A stretch of DNA of 64,000 nt from Corinectria fuckeliana. Lineage: Eukaryota > Ascomycota > Sordariomycetes > Hypocreales > Nectriaceae. Position 1 is the stretch's first letter. Every line of letters starts with the position of its first letter. Position numbers and translations under genes: made by a program. The notes below the pieces were generated by a model, which was not told the DNA's origin, ran no database searches, and saw only the letters and a list, made by a program, of their open reading frames with translations. Where the stretch lies: NCBI GenBank assembly GCA_019137255.1, contig WPDH01000476.1, positions 1 through 64,000 of the forward strand, written 5' to 3'. Shown here in pieces: positions 46,031 to 57,353 of the stretch.

Positions 46031-48866
46031 TGCTGCTGGGGGTAAGGTGCGGAGAGTACGGATTTCGAGACTGACTCCGCTTGCCGGTGGACGCAAGAAT
46101 AATAGTAATTCGTGAGCAAGGTAGCGAATTTAAAGCTGAGTCGGGCGGATGATATATCTTTTGCAAATGCGAATCGGGAACGGGAGATGGGAGATGATAG
46201 AAGAGGAAGAGAAGAAGCGGACAAGGAGGATGGTATTGGATTAGTCGGGACTGTAGAGTCGATCACCAGAGAAGCCTGTCTCTTGGTAACTGATAGTGAT
46301 GCCAAACCACAAATCCATCCGCGAGCCAGCATCCTTTTGTATATCGTGATGGAGGCTCGAAGGCCTCCCGATCCGCTCCCCATCAGCATCTGCATCCCCA
46401 TTCCGTCGACAACGCCAACGCCAACCCCAAGCCCCGAGCCAACCCTATCAAGGGAAGGGGACCGACCGAGAGACGTCTCAACGCTGCCAAAGACTGGCCC
46501 CAAACGACAGCTACGGCTCCCCCACCGGCGGGAGCGAACGGCTGCTAGGGGAAAGCCCACTCACACTCGAGCGAGGCCCGGCAATTGCAGCGAGAGGCCG
46601 CAAGGCTCCGGACAGCTGCGGCAGAGGGCGGCCAACGAGGAGCGAGCGTGGCCGGCCTCCACTTCGAAGCAGGACCCTTTCCAAGCTGGAAAGGGCTTAC
46701 TCGCTTCACGGTCTGAGAGACTACCCCGGGCCAGCTGTGGCGAAAAGGATTGAAGGGAAAAGGAAAAGGAAAGAAGAAAAAGCGCCGGCGTCGAACCAAC
46801 ATCCAGAGCCTTGTCCCTCAGCCCTATCCCCTGGCCGCAACTTGCAGCGCCGGCACGTCATGGTTCCGGTTTCCCCTTGCTGAAGCTCCCTGATGTCTGC
46901 ATGATGGGTTGTTGGGGGCGGGCAGGGCCCTGGTTGCTGGCGCTCCTGGCCCTCCCAATGGCCCAGCCCGACCGATGCAGAACTTGCAGAGGCGCCCAGC
47001 CGCGATGCTGCTCTGTCTGAGCCGCGTGGGGTCGGCCATCTGCGAGAAAGCCCACCTTGCCTTCCGCTCCCACCTCGCCCCTTGCCTTAGCCCGTGGCTG
47101 AAAAAAAGAAAAGAAGCAGTGAGAAATGGACAGGTGAAGTCCAAGTCCCCGGGGCGTCGTCATACCGCAGGACAGATGGGTTGGTTGGTGTAGATGTGTA
47201 GTCGGTACGTAGTGTGGACATGGGCTGTGGCGCCGGCTCAGCTACTAAAGATGGGCAAACCACTAGTGCGGTCCCCAAGAGGGAAAGGCACTGGGGCTTG
47301 CATGCGGCATGGTCGGAGCGGCGAGGCCAATAGGCGCGCGGATGTGGTCGAGAGCACCGGTTTGGGGCGAGCTGAGAACCAGCGTTTGCTGCGTCCAGAT
47401 TGGAGGGCTGCGGTCTCGTCGCTGAATACGGTCAAGGCCGGCGGTGGGCTTGAACCTGAGGAACAGCAGCATGCAGTACTTGAGTCCCCAAGGTTTTCAG
47501 TCTCAGAGATAACGCGAAAGAAGGTTGCGAAAAAATTCCTTGGAGTCGGCCGCCTTTCTCCTTTCTTCCGCGTGGGTTTTGCTATTCACGTTAGGGATCC
47601 CTTCACGTTATTAGTCTGGGTAGCATACTTCGTCTTGTCAGAACAGATACCACCCACCCATGTGAACCCCCAGTTCCACAGTCCACACCCACTCAACCTC
47701 AACCAACAGCCCAAAACTACTGTCGCTCCGAGACCACACCAGAACCATGACCATGTCCATCTCGTCCATCTCCGTCAGATGTCGATCAACCCGATCAATC
47801 AATATGTCAGCCGGGTCGGAGGATTGATTGAGTGCCCCCCTTGCATTCCTCCCCCCGCCTCCAGCTTTACCAGGTCCCTCCAGCCAGCCCAAAGACGAAC
47901 GAAGGCTGCGGCTGCTTCGCTCCTCCTGTTGCCCTAGCGGTGGGTCACAATCGACGATGTATCTGGTGTCTCCGGTGACTCTAGTATAGCGCACGTCATG
48001 CCGCTTCTTGCATGGCATTTTAGGCCGCCCAACGGCTCTCCCCAACGGCTCAGGGCCGATAGTTAGTGACCGCCGGCCGGACTGTGTTGCTAATCGTGGC
48101 CATCCTCTGCGGCCCTAAATTATTGTTCCGCTATTTTAGTCCCGTCAACGATCGCCCAAACTCCCGCTTGCCGTCGATGTCTCTTCGGAGACAATCAGAC
48201 CTAAAATTTCTTAGTAGTCAATAGTAGTCAATAGTCAATCGCATGGGGACTCTCTGCAACGCTGGCTGCATGTTCATGATTCCATCAAAAACTACCGTAG
48301 CAGCAGAGGCTCAAGTCAGCGCTTACCAGACTGGGCCGAACAGGGTTTCCCAGCCCCCTCCCCAGTCCCATGCAGCCAGATCCGATCGTCTGGGAGGCCG
48401 GACGTCTTTTTCTGGGTCGTTGCGATTGAGGCTTGCGCCCTCCCAACTCTCAAAACAGAAACCTTGGCCTCCTCCGCGCCATCTCCGGTGCAGACGACGC
48501 AAGCCATATTCCTCGGCGGACCCACTCGGACCCGGAGCTGGGCTTTCCCGCTCGGAGCACAAGGCATACTTCTGACTTCACCACTATTGGACCATCAGGC
48601 GCGTCAAAATTCAGAATCCATTCCCGAAAGACTCCGATGAAATCGATTGCACATGGTCAGAATGACTAGTGAGACATGGAACGGGATCCACGTCCGCTAG
48701 GGGATCGAAGACTTGGCCCCCTTCTCTTCCTTTGCCCCCCTCCCCTGCATGGCCCACGTTCTTGGGAGCAGACCGTCTCCCAAGGCCAACGAATCAATGC
48801 TCTGCAACCTCGCAACAAACCTCACCGACCCTCCGTCTACCGTCAGTGTTGCTTCCATACCTCCAC
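46031..48866. other. Gene-free interval upstream of the unidentified helical gene
   Basis: Two long plus frames (46112-46753, 213 codons; 47194-47937, 247 codons) have no domain, no introns, and lie in the promoter side of the minus-strand gene. They look like chance frames. A short tandem AGTAGTCAAT repeat lies at about 48213-48238. Nothing else was recognised. Confidence 0.45.
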
Positions 48867-49959
48867 TCAGTCCTTCTCCGCAATAGCTTGCAACCGGTCA
48901 TCGATCTCTTCTTCGGTTAATGTTCTAAAACCCGGATTGGTTCCCTCCTCGCCATCCGCTCGAGGTCCACCGACAATCCCAATCTCAATCTCTCCCTTCT
49001 TGAAGTCCATGCTGAGGACGGTGCTCAGCGTTGTGATGGCCAGCTCCACCACATCCTCCCACGAGCCTTCGGCATGATCCTTGTTCCGCAACTTCTTCTC
49101 GAGGTGGTTCAGTGCTTCCTGCTGTTTCGGACCAGCCGCGGTGCCCTTGTAGCCAATGTAGTATCCCGCCGGGTCACACTTGAACAGCTGCGGTCCGAAT
49201 TCCGAATCGAGGGAGATCAGTGTGGTGGCAACGCCGTACGGCCGCATGTAAGCCTAAGGATGATGTCAGCACGTCCCCGCCTCTAACATCACTTTAACTT
49301 GACAGCTGAATCTGCTTACCCGCTGAGTATAAACCTGGCTGATGTTGGCGAGACGCTTTGCCAAAGCATCAGCTGGCATCTCATAGCCAAACTTGTATCG
49401 GAATTCAGCTGCCTCGCCCTGGGCTCGTTGGGCGAATGCTCGGGCGTCCGCGATCGATCCCGTGATGACGCAGCCGACTGAAGGCGAGATCTGGAAGATG
49501 TGGGACACGGAGGCAGGGTCGATGAGCTTGTCCTACGTTGACAGTATCAGCGCCTGATCAACAGGTTCTCCCTTTTCTCACCGACAGCAAATAACAAGAC
49601 CTACCGGGACCTTCTTCTGGGACAGGACAACTGCGCAGTCCTTGCCCCTCACGCCAACAGACATGATGTTGGCTGCGGTGATTGCCTTGAAGGCATACTC
49701 TGTGCGGGTGAGTTAGTCGTTGCGGAAGCCAAGAGGATGGTTCGACGTCATCCGCTCAACGTCATCGGGAAGGGCGCATCGTCGGCGCTCGTGCAGCGGG
49801 GAGGGTTGGGGAAGAAGCGTACCAACTTGGTACAGCCGGCCATTGTCGGCGAAGATGGTAATGTGTCGGTCGTAGGCGCCGGCTGTGGAGATCCAGGGTT
49901 AGCTCAAGCTGCGAGTAACTTGCTGTTGGTGGTTGGAGGTTGCCTGACGTACCTGACAT
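48867..49959 (-). CDS. SCL1: 20S proteasome alpha-1 subunit, five exons
   Basis: Forms part of the outer alpha ring of the 20S core; non-catalytic, contributing to gating and assembly. Exons 49953-49959, 49823-49882, 49605-49699, 49320-49532 and 48867-49253 total 762 nt, 253 aa, normal for alpha-1. The alpha-subunit N-terminal signature is GAYDRHITIFADNGRLYQVE followed by YAFKAITAANI, which fits alpha-1 rather than other alphas. Further family features: VGVRGKDCAVVLSQKKVPDK, GCVITGSIADARAFAQRAQ, RPYGVATTLISLD and DPAGYYIGYKGTAAGPKQQE. The first exon is 7 nt. Introns are 66-123 nt. Expression may be set by the 843 bp divergent promoter shared with the WKF gene. The symbol is the yeast name. 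Confidence 0.95.
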
Positions 49960-50802
49960 CTTGAAGGGCTAGCGTTTCTGAGATACGGTGTCGATGAAAT
50001 AGAGCGGCGGTAGTTGAAGTACAGCTCGCGGTGTTTCGTTTGGGGAGTTTCCGGAGCAGGAATCGAGGGTGTGGCGGTCGAGGGTAGCTGTTGTATGGGG
50101 AGGTCGACGCGTTAGCACAAGCTTGCCTAGAGCACACGAGGCAACGGAAGCTCAATGGGAAGGCTGCGTTGATGCCTCGCGGGGATTACCTAAGCCTGAG
50201 GCAAGAACCAGGTGTAGCTGGAGTGTCACAAATAATCGAACACTGCGTCAACGCACAAAACTGTCGCATTCTGGTTTCTGATTTGGCCTGTTTGCTCTCA
50301 AACTATTACAGGAAATCCTCTACCATTAAATTGTATCCTGCACTATATTTCGGCACACCTTGATCGAGTTCGGCCTCTTGTAAATCGATGCAGCGCTGAG
50401 AATGCAGTCGCAAGAATTATGTCTCCCAGCTTATCGGCTTATCAGCCAATCCACCGAGCGGCGGACATCCCTGCTCTCCTACCGCCTGTGATGCTCTTCG
50501 AGGCCCGGAAAAAAAGTTGCAGCCAGCATCGACGAATTCCGGTCCGCCCCATATGCCAACAACGCACAGCATCAACCTTGCTTTGCTCCGCTAAGAAGCT
50601 GCAGCTTTTACAATCTCTTTCCTTTACCTGCCCGGCCATCTTTGGCTCCGATAGGTCAGCATTCATTGCCGTTGCAGGAGCCCGAAAACCCAGACTCCAT
50701 ACCAGCGCGGAAAGGAAAGGAAAAAAACCACAGGCCAACGCGGTTGCTTGACAAAATACCATCACTTCCCTGGCTCACCCGGAGACACCTCTCCCACCCG
50801 TC
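49960..50802. other. Divergent promoter between proteasome alpha-1 and WKF gene
   Basis: 843 bp with no gene. It must carry both promoters. I saw no clear copy of the yeast Rpn4 box (GGTGGCAAA). Confidence 0.55.
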
Positions 50803-52074
50803 ATGTTCTCGTCCAAGCGAAACGCGCCAGCGCAGAAGGTGCCGGGCTGGAAGAAATCGGGCCTGAAGCAGGCTGCTGCGTCTGCGACTGGTAGCCCAAC
50901 CGTTGGGCACCCAAGCACCACGCATGAGGGCACCCCAAGCAAGAGAAAACTCGACGCCCACGCCCCGCCACATTCGAATTCCTCCCACGTTGCTAAGCGA
51001 CCACGCAAGGATAAGGACGAAACCACTGGCGACCGGAATGGACAATTAAAGAAGCGGAAATCGGTCACATTTGCTGATGCTACCCCCAATCACGACTCCA
51101 AGAACGACACCTCCACCACTAGCAACACCAAGTCTGCTTCCACGACCGCAACCCAGAAAAAGAGCAAGGGCCCCGCCAAGAAGCCGCGAACCCCCGCCCC
51201 GGCAGACCTCAAGCCGGCTTTGGAGTACCTGCGGCTATGGCAGACGGCCCGGGCCAGCTGGAAGTTCAACAAGAATCATCAATCCGTCCTTATCAAGCAC
51301 GTCTTCGATGCCAACGCAATCCCCGCCGCCGACATTGACGCCTTCTACGACTACATCAGAGACCTGAAGGGACTAGTGAGAATGCGCTTACGGGAAACGG
51401 CCTTGGAGATCCGGACCAAGGACCAGTCACAGGGCGGCGCTGCGTTTCCCGAGGGAACCGTCGATCTCGAAACCACCCAGGAACGGTACGAAACCATCCT
51501 CGCCAAGTTTCTGCAATCCCAGAAAGTAGGCGCCAAGAGGAAGGCCTTCGCAGAAGCCGAATACCTCTCAGACTCGGACGACGACGATGAGATCATCATT
51601 CAGAGGCTCGTGAAGCGCATGCGAGCTGAGCTGGTCCTCGACGAGCTCTCTGATGGCGCAGACACCGATACAAGCACCACATCGTCGTCGTCATCCAGGA
51701 CCATTGCCGCCAGCGATAGCAATGCCACGACGTCTGCCAATACCGACAAGAGGATGAAGCTCAACGACGGCACTGGCAAGCGAAGGCGGAAACTTCGAGT
51801 GAACTTGGACGACAGCGACAGCAGCAGCAGCTCCGAGTCAGAGTCTGACTCTGACAGCGACTCAGACACGAGCTCCAGTGGCAGCTCCTCGTCTTCCTCG
51901 GGCGACTCTTCCGACGATGACGATGAGGTAGTTGACCCTCGGCGAATTGATGAGGAGACGTCAAGCAGCTCGTCGTCGTCTTCCGACGAGACAGACTCGG
52001 ACGATAGCAGTGACGAGGACTCAGATAATGAGGATATAAAAAACGCCCCCACCGAAGCGACGCGATCACGATGA
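50803..52074 (+). CDS. WKF-domain (C7orf50-like) nucleolar protein, single exon
   Basis: A 423 aa protein. Residues about 139-205 hold the WKF domain: ALEYLRLWQTARASWKFNKN and HQSVLIKHVFD, with the signature W153-K154-F155, then DAFYDYIRDLKGLVRMRLRE. Flanks are low-complexity: an N-terminal basic region with likely nuclear signals (KRPRKDKD; KKRKSVTFAD) and a long C-terminal acidic Ser/Asp/Glu tail (SESESDSDSDSDTSSSG; DSSDEDSDNEDIK). This layout is common among nucleolar ribosome-biogenesis factors, and human C7orf50 is nucleolar; the fungal role is inferred. The motif KKRKSVTF resembles a PP1-binding site (K-S-V-T-F). Confidence 0.9.
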   Translation: MFSSKRNAPAQKVPGWKKSGLKQAAASATGSPTVGHPSTTHEGTPSKRKLDAHAPPHSNSSHVAKRPRKDKDETTGDRNGQLKKRKSVTFADATPNHDSKNDTSTTSNTKSASTTATQKKSKGPAKKPRTPAPADLKPALEYLRLWQTARASWKFNKNHQSVLIKHVFDANAIPAADIDAFYDYIRDLKGLVRMRLRETALEIRTKDQSQGGAAFPEGTVDLETTQERYETILAKFLQSQKVGAKRKAFAEAEYLSDSDDDDEIIIQRLVKRMRAELVLDELSDGADTDTSTTSSSSSRTIAASDSNATTSANTDKRMKLNDGTGKRRRKLRVNLDDSDSSSSSESESDSDSDSDTSSSGSSSSSSGDSSDDDDEVVDPRRIDEETSSSSSSSSDETDSDDSSDEDSDNEDIKNAPTEATRSR

Positions 52075-52291
52075 AGACGATTTGGGGCTGCGACATGGAT
52101 ACATTGTAACACCTCTGTTCGCATACCAGTTGCATGTTAGATACCCGCGGAGTCCTTTGTCACTCTGCTTTGAAGACAGGCTACAGTTTTGGTATAGATA
52201 CCATTGGAATATAGAACAACCCATCACATGGATACACACTGGAGCACGTTCCTAGCTTCGCCTTGTTTACACTTGTCGTATTAGATGCGCC

Positions 52292-53224
52292 CTAGGCGAG
52301 CAGCTTCGTAAAGCCCTCTTCGGGTGGTTGGAGCCAGTTCCTCTGGTCATAAACCCGGCCATCTCCCTCGATGATATGAAATGTATAGATGATTCTACCC
52401 TTCTGACTCGTGTTCTTCTCACTCTTGTGCAACAAGTTGCCGTGGATCAACACCAGGTCGCCGGCCTTGACCTCGCCAGGGACATAGTCACCGTCCCGGC
52501 GCGGAACCCCGTACTCGTCGCCCTCGGGGAACCGCGGCCCGTCGTTGCCGACCATCTCAGTGCCAGCGTCGCCGGGCTTCCGCACCAGACGCTGCTCCAC
52601 CGGGGCCCAGCGGTGGGACCCGGGCAGGAAGCTCAGGCAGCCGTTCTCGAGCGTGGCGTCCTCGAGGGCGTACCAGAAGCCGACGGCGGAGGGCGGGTCG
52701 GTGTACAGGAAGGCGGAGTCCTGGTGCGGCGGCACGGCGCCGCCGATCTCGGGCTGCTTGCAGATAACCATGCTCTGCAGGCAGCGCGGGTCCTTGAAGC
52801 CGACGGAGCGGGCGACGGCAGCGGGGCTGACCTCCCCGGCGGCGCGCACGGCGGCGTCGTCGATGAGGCGGGCGAAGGGCGGCGAGAGGACGTGCAGGTA
52901 GTGGCCGATCTTGTTGACGGCGCGGGCCTTGGGCTTCGCGAGGGAGCCGGCGTCGTCGAAGGCGTCCTCCTCGAAGAAGAAGCGGACCTTGTCGCCCGAC
53001 GTGAGAAAGTAGTCGTCGCCGACGTGGTCCGACTTCTGGCCCGTGGAGAAGCGCGTGAGGGGGTGGTGGTCGAGGGAGAAGGAGTTGAGGAGGTGGTCCG
53101 TCTCGGCGAGGAGGGACGAGACCGTGGCCGGGGTGAGGGCGTTGGGGATGATGAGGTAGCCGTCACGGTTGAAGGCGGCGAGCTGCTCTGGAGTGAGGCC
53201 AGCTGATGAGTCTACGGCCATCAT
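52292..53224 (-). CDS. Phytanoyl-CoA dioxygenase (PhyH) family oxygenase
   Basis: An Fe(II)/2-oxoglutarate-dependent oxygenase fold, single exon, 310 aa. The N-terminal LTPEQLAAFNRDGYLIIPNA is typical of the family. The iron triad is visible as H167 and D169 in PPHQDSAFLYTDPP and H266 in LLHKSEKNTS, with R277 positioned to bind 2-oxoglutarate (KGRIIYTFHIIEGD). The sequence is closest in layout to PHYHD1-like enzymes (DHVGDDYFLTSGDKVRFFFE; NKIGHYLHVLSPPF). The substrate is unknown. There is no peroxisomal targeting signal at the C-terminus (ends TKLLA). Two consecutive ATGs at the start make either initiation possible. Confidence 0.9.
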   Translation of the reverse strand: MMAVDSSAGLTPEQLAAFNRDGYLIIPNALTPATVSSLLAETDHLLNSFSLDHHPLTRFSTGQKSDHVGDDYFLTSGDKVRFFFEEDAFDDAGSLAKPKARAVNKIGHYLHVLSPPFARLIDDAAVRAAGEVSPAAVARSVGFKDPRCLQSMVICKQPEIGGAVPPHQDSAFLYTDPPSAVGFWYALEDATLENGCLSFLPGSHRWAPVEQRLVRKPGDAGTEMVGNDGPRFPEGDEYGVPRRDGDYVPGEVKAGDLVLIHGNLLHKSEKNTSQKGRIIYTFHIIEGDGRVYDQRNWLQPPEEGFTKLLA

Positions 53225-53949
53225 GAGTCGACGGGATGGTGTTGTGCTATGAGGTGGGTGGGGTAGACACTCGTCAGCCGGTATTTGAGACCAAGTCGAC
53301 CAAGATTCACGATCATTAAGATTGATATCTCTGGTTCTGGCGTTAGAGTAACGTTATTCTAACGATGGGGTTGTTCAACTTGGCTTGGAATTGAGCGTGG
53401 CACAAGGTGGGGTTGGCTTATCCCCCGCCGGTGTTATCGCCTTCCGCCGGCTATCTACGTCGTAATCACGGAAACCGGAGACTGCCGCTCTGAGACGTGA
53501 AGTGAGTAGGCCTATATGTGGTAGCTTGCAGCGTTTCTAGGTTTATTTGTCCCTTCTCCTGCTCCGGAGTCGAATGCGAGTCCTTAAACGTTAGGCGGGA
53601 GGCATGATCTAAGTGACCAGATGGATGTCCCATATTCAACCTGGGCTAAACTACGTACTCTCAAGTGTTGCAACCCGATCAAACTCCAACTTCATTAACG
53701 CCTTTGTCGACCCTCAAGGAAAACAAGTCTTTCATTAGTGCAACTGCGTTTGTCTCTGTACAGCATTGATCCTTTCCGCCAATTGTATCGTGTACCCACA
53801 ACTCAATATCAACAACCCCTACTACCCAGAAAGAACAAACCCAGCCTTTAACGCCTTCCCCTTCCGACACTACGATATTATACGAGGCCCGCCTAAGGGC
53901 AATGATTGAAGAAAACCCGAGATCCGGTGGTAAAGTCGAAAAAGCCCTC
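53225..53949. other. Intergenic region upstream of the PhyH gene
   Basis: Holds the PhyH promoter and the 3' UTR of the claudin-like gene. Contains an imperfect AACGTTATTCTAACG-like inverted motif near 53348-53366; nothing else was recognised. Confidence 0.5.
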
Positions 53950-54803
53950 CTAGGCATCGAGAGGATCCTCCAGGAAGTCGTAGCCCTCTTCGGGAGGGAG
54001 CAAGTAGGCCGACAGGGTGAGCGCAGCGGCCGTGACGATGGAAATCGTTGCGCTGGTGGTGCTGAGGTAGAAGGAGACGTCGAGGTTCCATCCCGGAATC
54101 GTAAACTGGTCATCGTTCTCGTAGAGATAGGCCTAGCCAGTAAGTTTAGTGTTGAGAGGTCCAAGAGGCGCCGCGTCAACGCATGCGTGCGACGGTAAAG
54201 GAATTACTGACCACTATAGAGATGGTCGCAAACTCGACGACGGAAACAAGAGTCAACATGGCGCCGACAAAGGGCCACCCCGTCTCTCGCTTGTACTTGC
54301 CGCCAGCCATGATGACGGCGAAGGAGACCAGCCCAGCCAGACAGAGGATGGTGGCAAACGACGCCATGAAGCCGACGGTCCTCCACATGTCGCAGAAGTA
54401 GCGCTCTCCATCCTGGCACAGCTCCTTGTAGGGGAAGTTTCGACAGGGCGGGTCGTCGAGGTTTGAGCAGCTCTTGTGGAGGCCGATGTGCTTCTCGACC
54501 GTCTCGCCCGTGGTCGTCGTGACCGAGTAGGAGACCCAGTTGGGGATCCAGATGGACACCACGATCATGACGGTTGCTGTCGCATGTTAGCCCGCGATCC
54601 CCTCAGGCGTGTGTACGCATGTATGCATGTGTGCGTGTTGGCCTCGTCCTCCATCGTCGAGCAATGCGGCGTTAGGCGTCGACGACGTCATTCCGTGCGG
54701 GTTGTGGCGTGGAGGGGGAAATGCGGCGTGTTTTCGGAGGAGCAAAAAACGTACCGGCCGTAAAGGCCACCAGGGCCGAAGTGTAGACGGAGACGCGTGT
54801 CAT
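53950..54803 (-). CDS. Claudin/SUR7-like four-TM protein, three exons
   Basis: Exons 54755-54803, 54212-54576 and 53950-54132 encode 198 aa. Four membrane segments: the N-terminal VSVYTSALVAFTAATVMIVV, GFMASFATILCLAGLVSFAV, FVGAMLTLVSVVEFATISIV and SFYLSTTSATISIVTAAALT. Between TM1 and TM2 lies an extracellular loop with W-S-Y near the start and four Cys (KSCSNLDDPPC; KELCQDGERYFC), a layout shared with claudin and SUR7/PalI superfamily proteins. The C-terminus is short and acidic (EEGYDFLEDPLDA). Such proteins organise plasma-membrane domains or septal/cortical structures; the exact role here is inferred. Introns are 178 and 79 nt, the second with a GTCAGT donor. Confidence 0.8.
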
Positions 54804-56330
54804 GGCGGCGATGCGATGAAGCGGGAGGGACTTGGGGGGCAGAGACGGACAGGTCGTGCTGTGAGGGTTGGCGGAGATGGGACAAGTTTGTTATGTCGAT
54901 GCCTGTCTGCGTCTGCCTGCGGCGGTTGGGCAAGCACTGTTATTAATTTACCTTACGAATACAGTGAGCAAAACTTGTGGTTCTGCCAGTTGAGTGGAGA
55001 GGCCAAGGTGGCAGTTAATACTCGGGCTGCCGAAAATAGTAAGATCCGACTTAGACCAAGCCCACCCACTTCCAGGCAACGACTTTACATGCGGTAGCAA
55101 ATCAAGCCCGTCCTTGGCCCGGATCTGGATGTCTGGTCTCGCCGTCTTGGTTCAACCAGCGACGGTTGATCCCGCTCACACCACTTGCGATCCTTTGCAT
55201 CGTCCTCGCGGTCACGGGAGCATCGATGCCGATAAGCTGGCTTGTGGCCATTCAGGTGGCAGCATTTGGGCTGCCCATTGTGGCAAGTCACAGCTCTACA
55301 GCGTCTAGATAACTTATTACGTATTACTACATATGTAGGTCTTTTTTGAGTGAACACTACCATCACGTCAGTATCCCCTTGAGTGCGCAGAGGTGCCAGT
55401 GGTGTACCTTTCCCCGCATCAACCCTATTGCTATTTAGTACCGCAGAAGGCAATAACAACAGGCGAAATATGGAGGTTGCTGAATAGTCCGAGATCGACA
55501 GTATTTTGTAGATACAGTGGCACACTCTATGTCTGCATAAAGCGAGGCATCAACTATCTCGTGTAAGCTAGTATGAGTAGCTTGACTCCCAGTTAGTGAC
55601 TCTCTACTGGCACTTCTGCGCACTCAAGGGGATAGTGCCTAAATACCGGAAGAACAAACAACTTCAAAACAGGAAACGAAAAGGCCTTTGACATGGCTAG
55701 ACATGATACTTCCCTTTGTAATCTATACCATCTCTAGGCAGGCATTCTAATCGTTGTATCATCCTATCCTCTACTCACGTTGTTTACCCTACACCTTGTG
55801 CTAAAACATCTGGATAAAATCGGAAGACTTGGCGAAAGAAGAGTTTGCCTTAACTAAGACCCGTCTTGGCATCTCGACAATGCAATGACCTTCGACTGGA
55901 GCACCCTCGGTTTACTTACATGCGGTTCTTCTTCATTTCCAATCAGCATGATTAACATATCCCGTCGGACTCTTCGGCCTTCCATGTCCGACACTCTTCG
56001 GTCTCCCACTCCGATAACTGCTGTATCGGCTTAAAGACGACACCTCTCCGGCCCGCTTACAACCGGGGACGACATCCTCCTGCGCCTTCGAGTGCGCCAA
56101 TTGCCTCACGGGAAATCCACTCAGCACCTGTAGATTTTTAATTCCGCACTGCTCCATCCGAAGCTGTCACTCGTTTCCCCCCCTTCCCCCCCCCCATCAC
56201 GGCAGCCCCACCCCCACTTCCTCCTCCGCCCCTCCGCCCCTCCGTCACCGGACCCGAACGACACCTTCTCCCGGCATCGACCACCTCCGTCATAATTCAT
56301 AATAAACCTCGTCCCCGTCCTCCCCGAACC
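54804..56330. other. Divergent interval between claudin-like and omega-amidase genes
   Basis: No gene recognised. The right end (about 56170-56330) is a strongly pyrimidine-rich tract (long runs of C and CT) directly before the omega-amidase ATG, typical of well-expressed fungal promoters. Confidence 0.55.
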
Positions 56331-57353
56331 ATGCGAACCTCGCTGTTACGCACCTTCGCCAGCATACTCACCCGTCCGCGCACCGCTCCCGGCCCCGCCC
56401 TTGCCCTCGCTGTCTCCCCCGTCCTCCGAAGCCCCTTGTTCTCATCCCGCACCATGTCGTCCGCCGTCCTCAAGCAGCCCGTCAGGCTGGCTTGCATCCA
56501 GCTGGCCTCGGGCGCCGACAAGCAGGCCAACTTGACGCGCGCCGCCGAGCACGTCGCCAAGGCCGCCGCGCAGGGCAACAAGATCGTCGTGCTGCCCGAG
56601 TGCTTCAACTCGCCGTACGGCACCAAGTACTTCCCGCAGTACGCCGAGACGCTGCTCCCGTCGCCACCCCCCACCGACCAGGCTCCCTCGTTCCACGCCC
56701 TCGCCAAGATGGCCGCCGACAACAGGGTCTACCTCGTGGGCGGCTCCATCCCCGAGTTCAACCCGGACACCAAGAAGCACTACAACACCAGCCTCATCTT
56801 CGGGCCCGACGGCGCCCTGCTGGCCAGCCATCGCAAAGTGCACCTCTTCGACATTGACATCCCCGGAAAGGTCACGTTCCGCGAGTCCGATGTCCTGAGC
56901 CCGGGCAACAAAGTGACGATTGTCGACTTGCCCGAGTACGGCAAGATCGCCGTCGCCATCTGCTACGACTTGCGCTTCCCCGAGCTGGCCACTATTGCTT
57001 CCCGCCACGGCGCCTTTGCCCTCATCTACCCGGGTGCTTTCAACACCACCACCGGCGCTCTGCACTGGCGCTTGCTTGGCCAGGCCCGGGCCGTAGACAA
57101 CCAAATCTATGTCGTTCTGTGCAGCCCTGCCCGCGACGTCGACTGCGGTTACCCCGCATGGGGCCATAGCCTTATTGTCGATCCTATGGCCAAGGTCCTC
57201 GTCGAGGCCGATGAGAATGAGGCTACTGTCGAGTGGGAGCTGGAGGGTGATAAGATTGCCGAGCCAAGGAAGAACATTCCCCTTGACACACAACGGAGGT
57301 TTGATGTGTATCCAGATGTAAGCAAGGGTGAGATTCAGTTCGAGAAGCCCTGA
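56331..57353 (+). CDS. Omega-amidase / Nit2-type nitrilase family enzyme
   Basis: Hydrolyses alpha-ketoglutaramate and alpha-ketosuccinamate, closing the glutamine/asparagine transaminase pathway. Single exon, 340 aa. The nitrilase catalytic triad is visible as E90 (VVLPECFN), K169 (SHRKVHLFDI) and C211 (AICYDLRFPE), with Nit2-typical NSPYGTKYFPQYAE and YNTSLIFGPDG. Residues 1-41 (MRTSLLRTFASILTRPRTAP and following) are Arg/Ser/Ala-rich without acidic residues, consistent with a mitochondrial presequence. A second ATG at residue 42 (MSSAVLKQP) aligns with the usual family start, so dual cytosolic and mitochondrial forms are plausible. Yeast NIT3 is the likely counterpart group; a Nit1-type deaminated-glutathione amidase is less likely. 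Confidence 0.9.
   Translation: MRTSLLRTFASILTRPRTAPGPALALAVSPVLRSPLFSSRTMSSAVLKQPVRLACIQLASGADKQANLTRAAEHVAKAAAQGNKIVVLPECFNSPYGTKYFPQYAETLLPSPPPTDQAPSFHALAKMAADNRVYLVGGSIPEFNPDTKKHYNTSLIFGPDGALLASHRKVHLFDIDIPGKVTFRESDVLSPGNKVTIVDLPEYGKIAVAICYDLRFPELATIASRHGAFALIYPGAFNTTTGALHWRLLGQARAVDNQIYVVLCSPARDVDCGYPAWGHSLIVDPMAKVLVEADENEATVEWELEGDKIAEPRKNIPLDTQRRFDVYPDVSKGEIQFEKP

Noticed and set aside
47440..47465. GGCTTGAACCTGAGG, resembling a tRNA T-loop on the minus strand
   Set aside because: No matching acceptor stem, D-arm or anticodon arm could be folded around it.
46112..47937. Two plus-strand frames of 213 and 247 codons
   Set aside because: They lie in the promoter side of a minus-strand gene, contain no recognisable motif, and look like chance frames in GC-rich sequence.
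52328..53206. Long plus-strand frame opposite the PhyH gene (292 codons)
   Set aside because: It is the antisense shadow of a clear PhyH coding sequence, Gly/Val/Glu-rich as expected from GC-rich codons read backwards.
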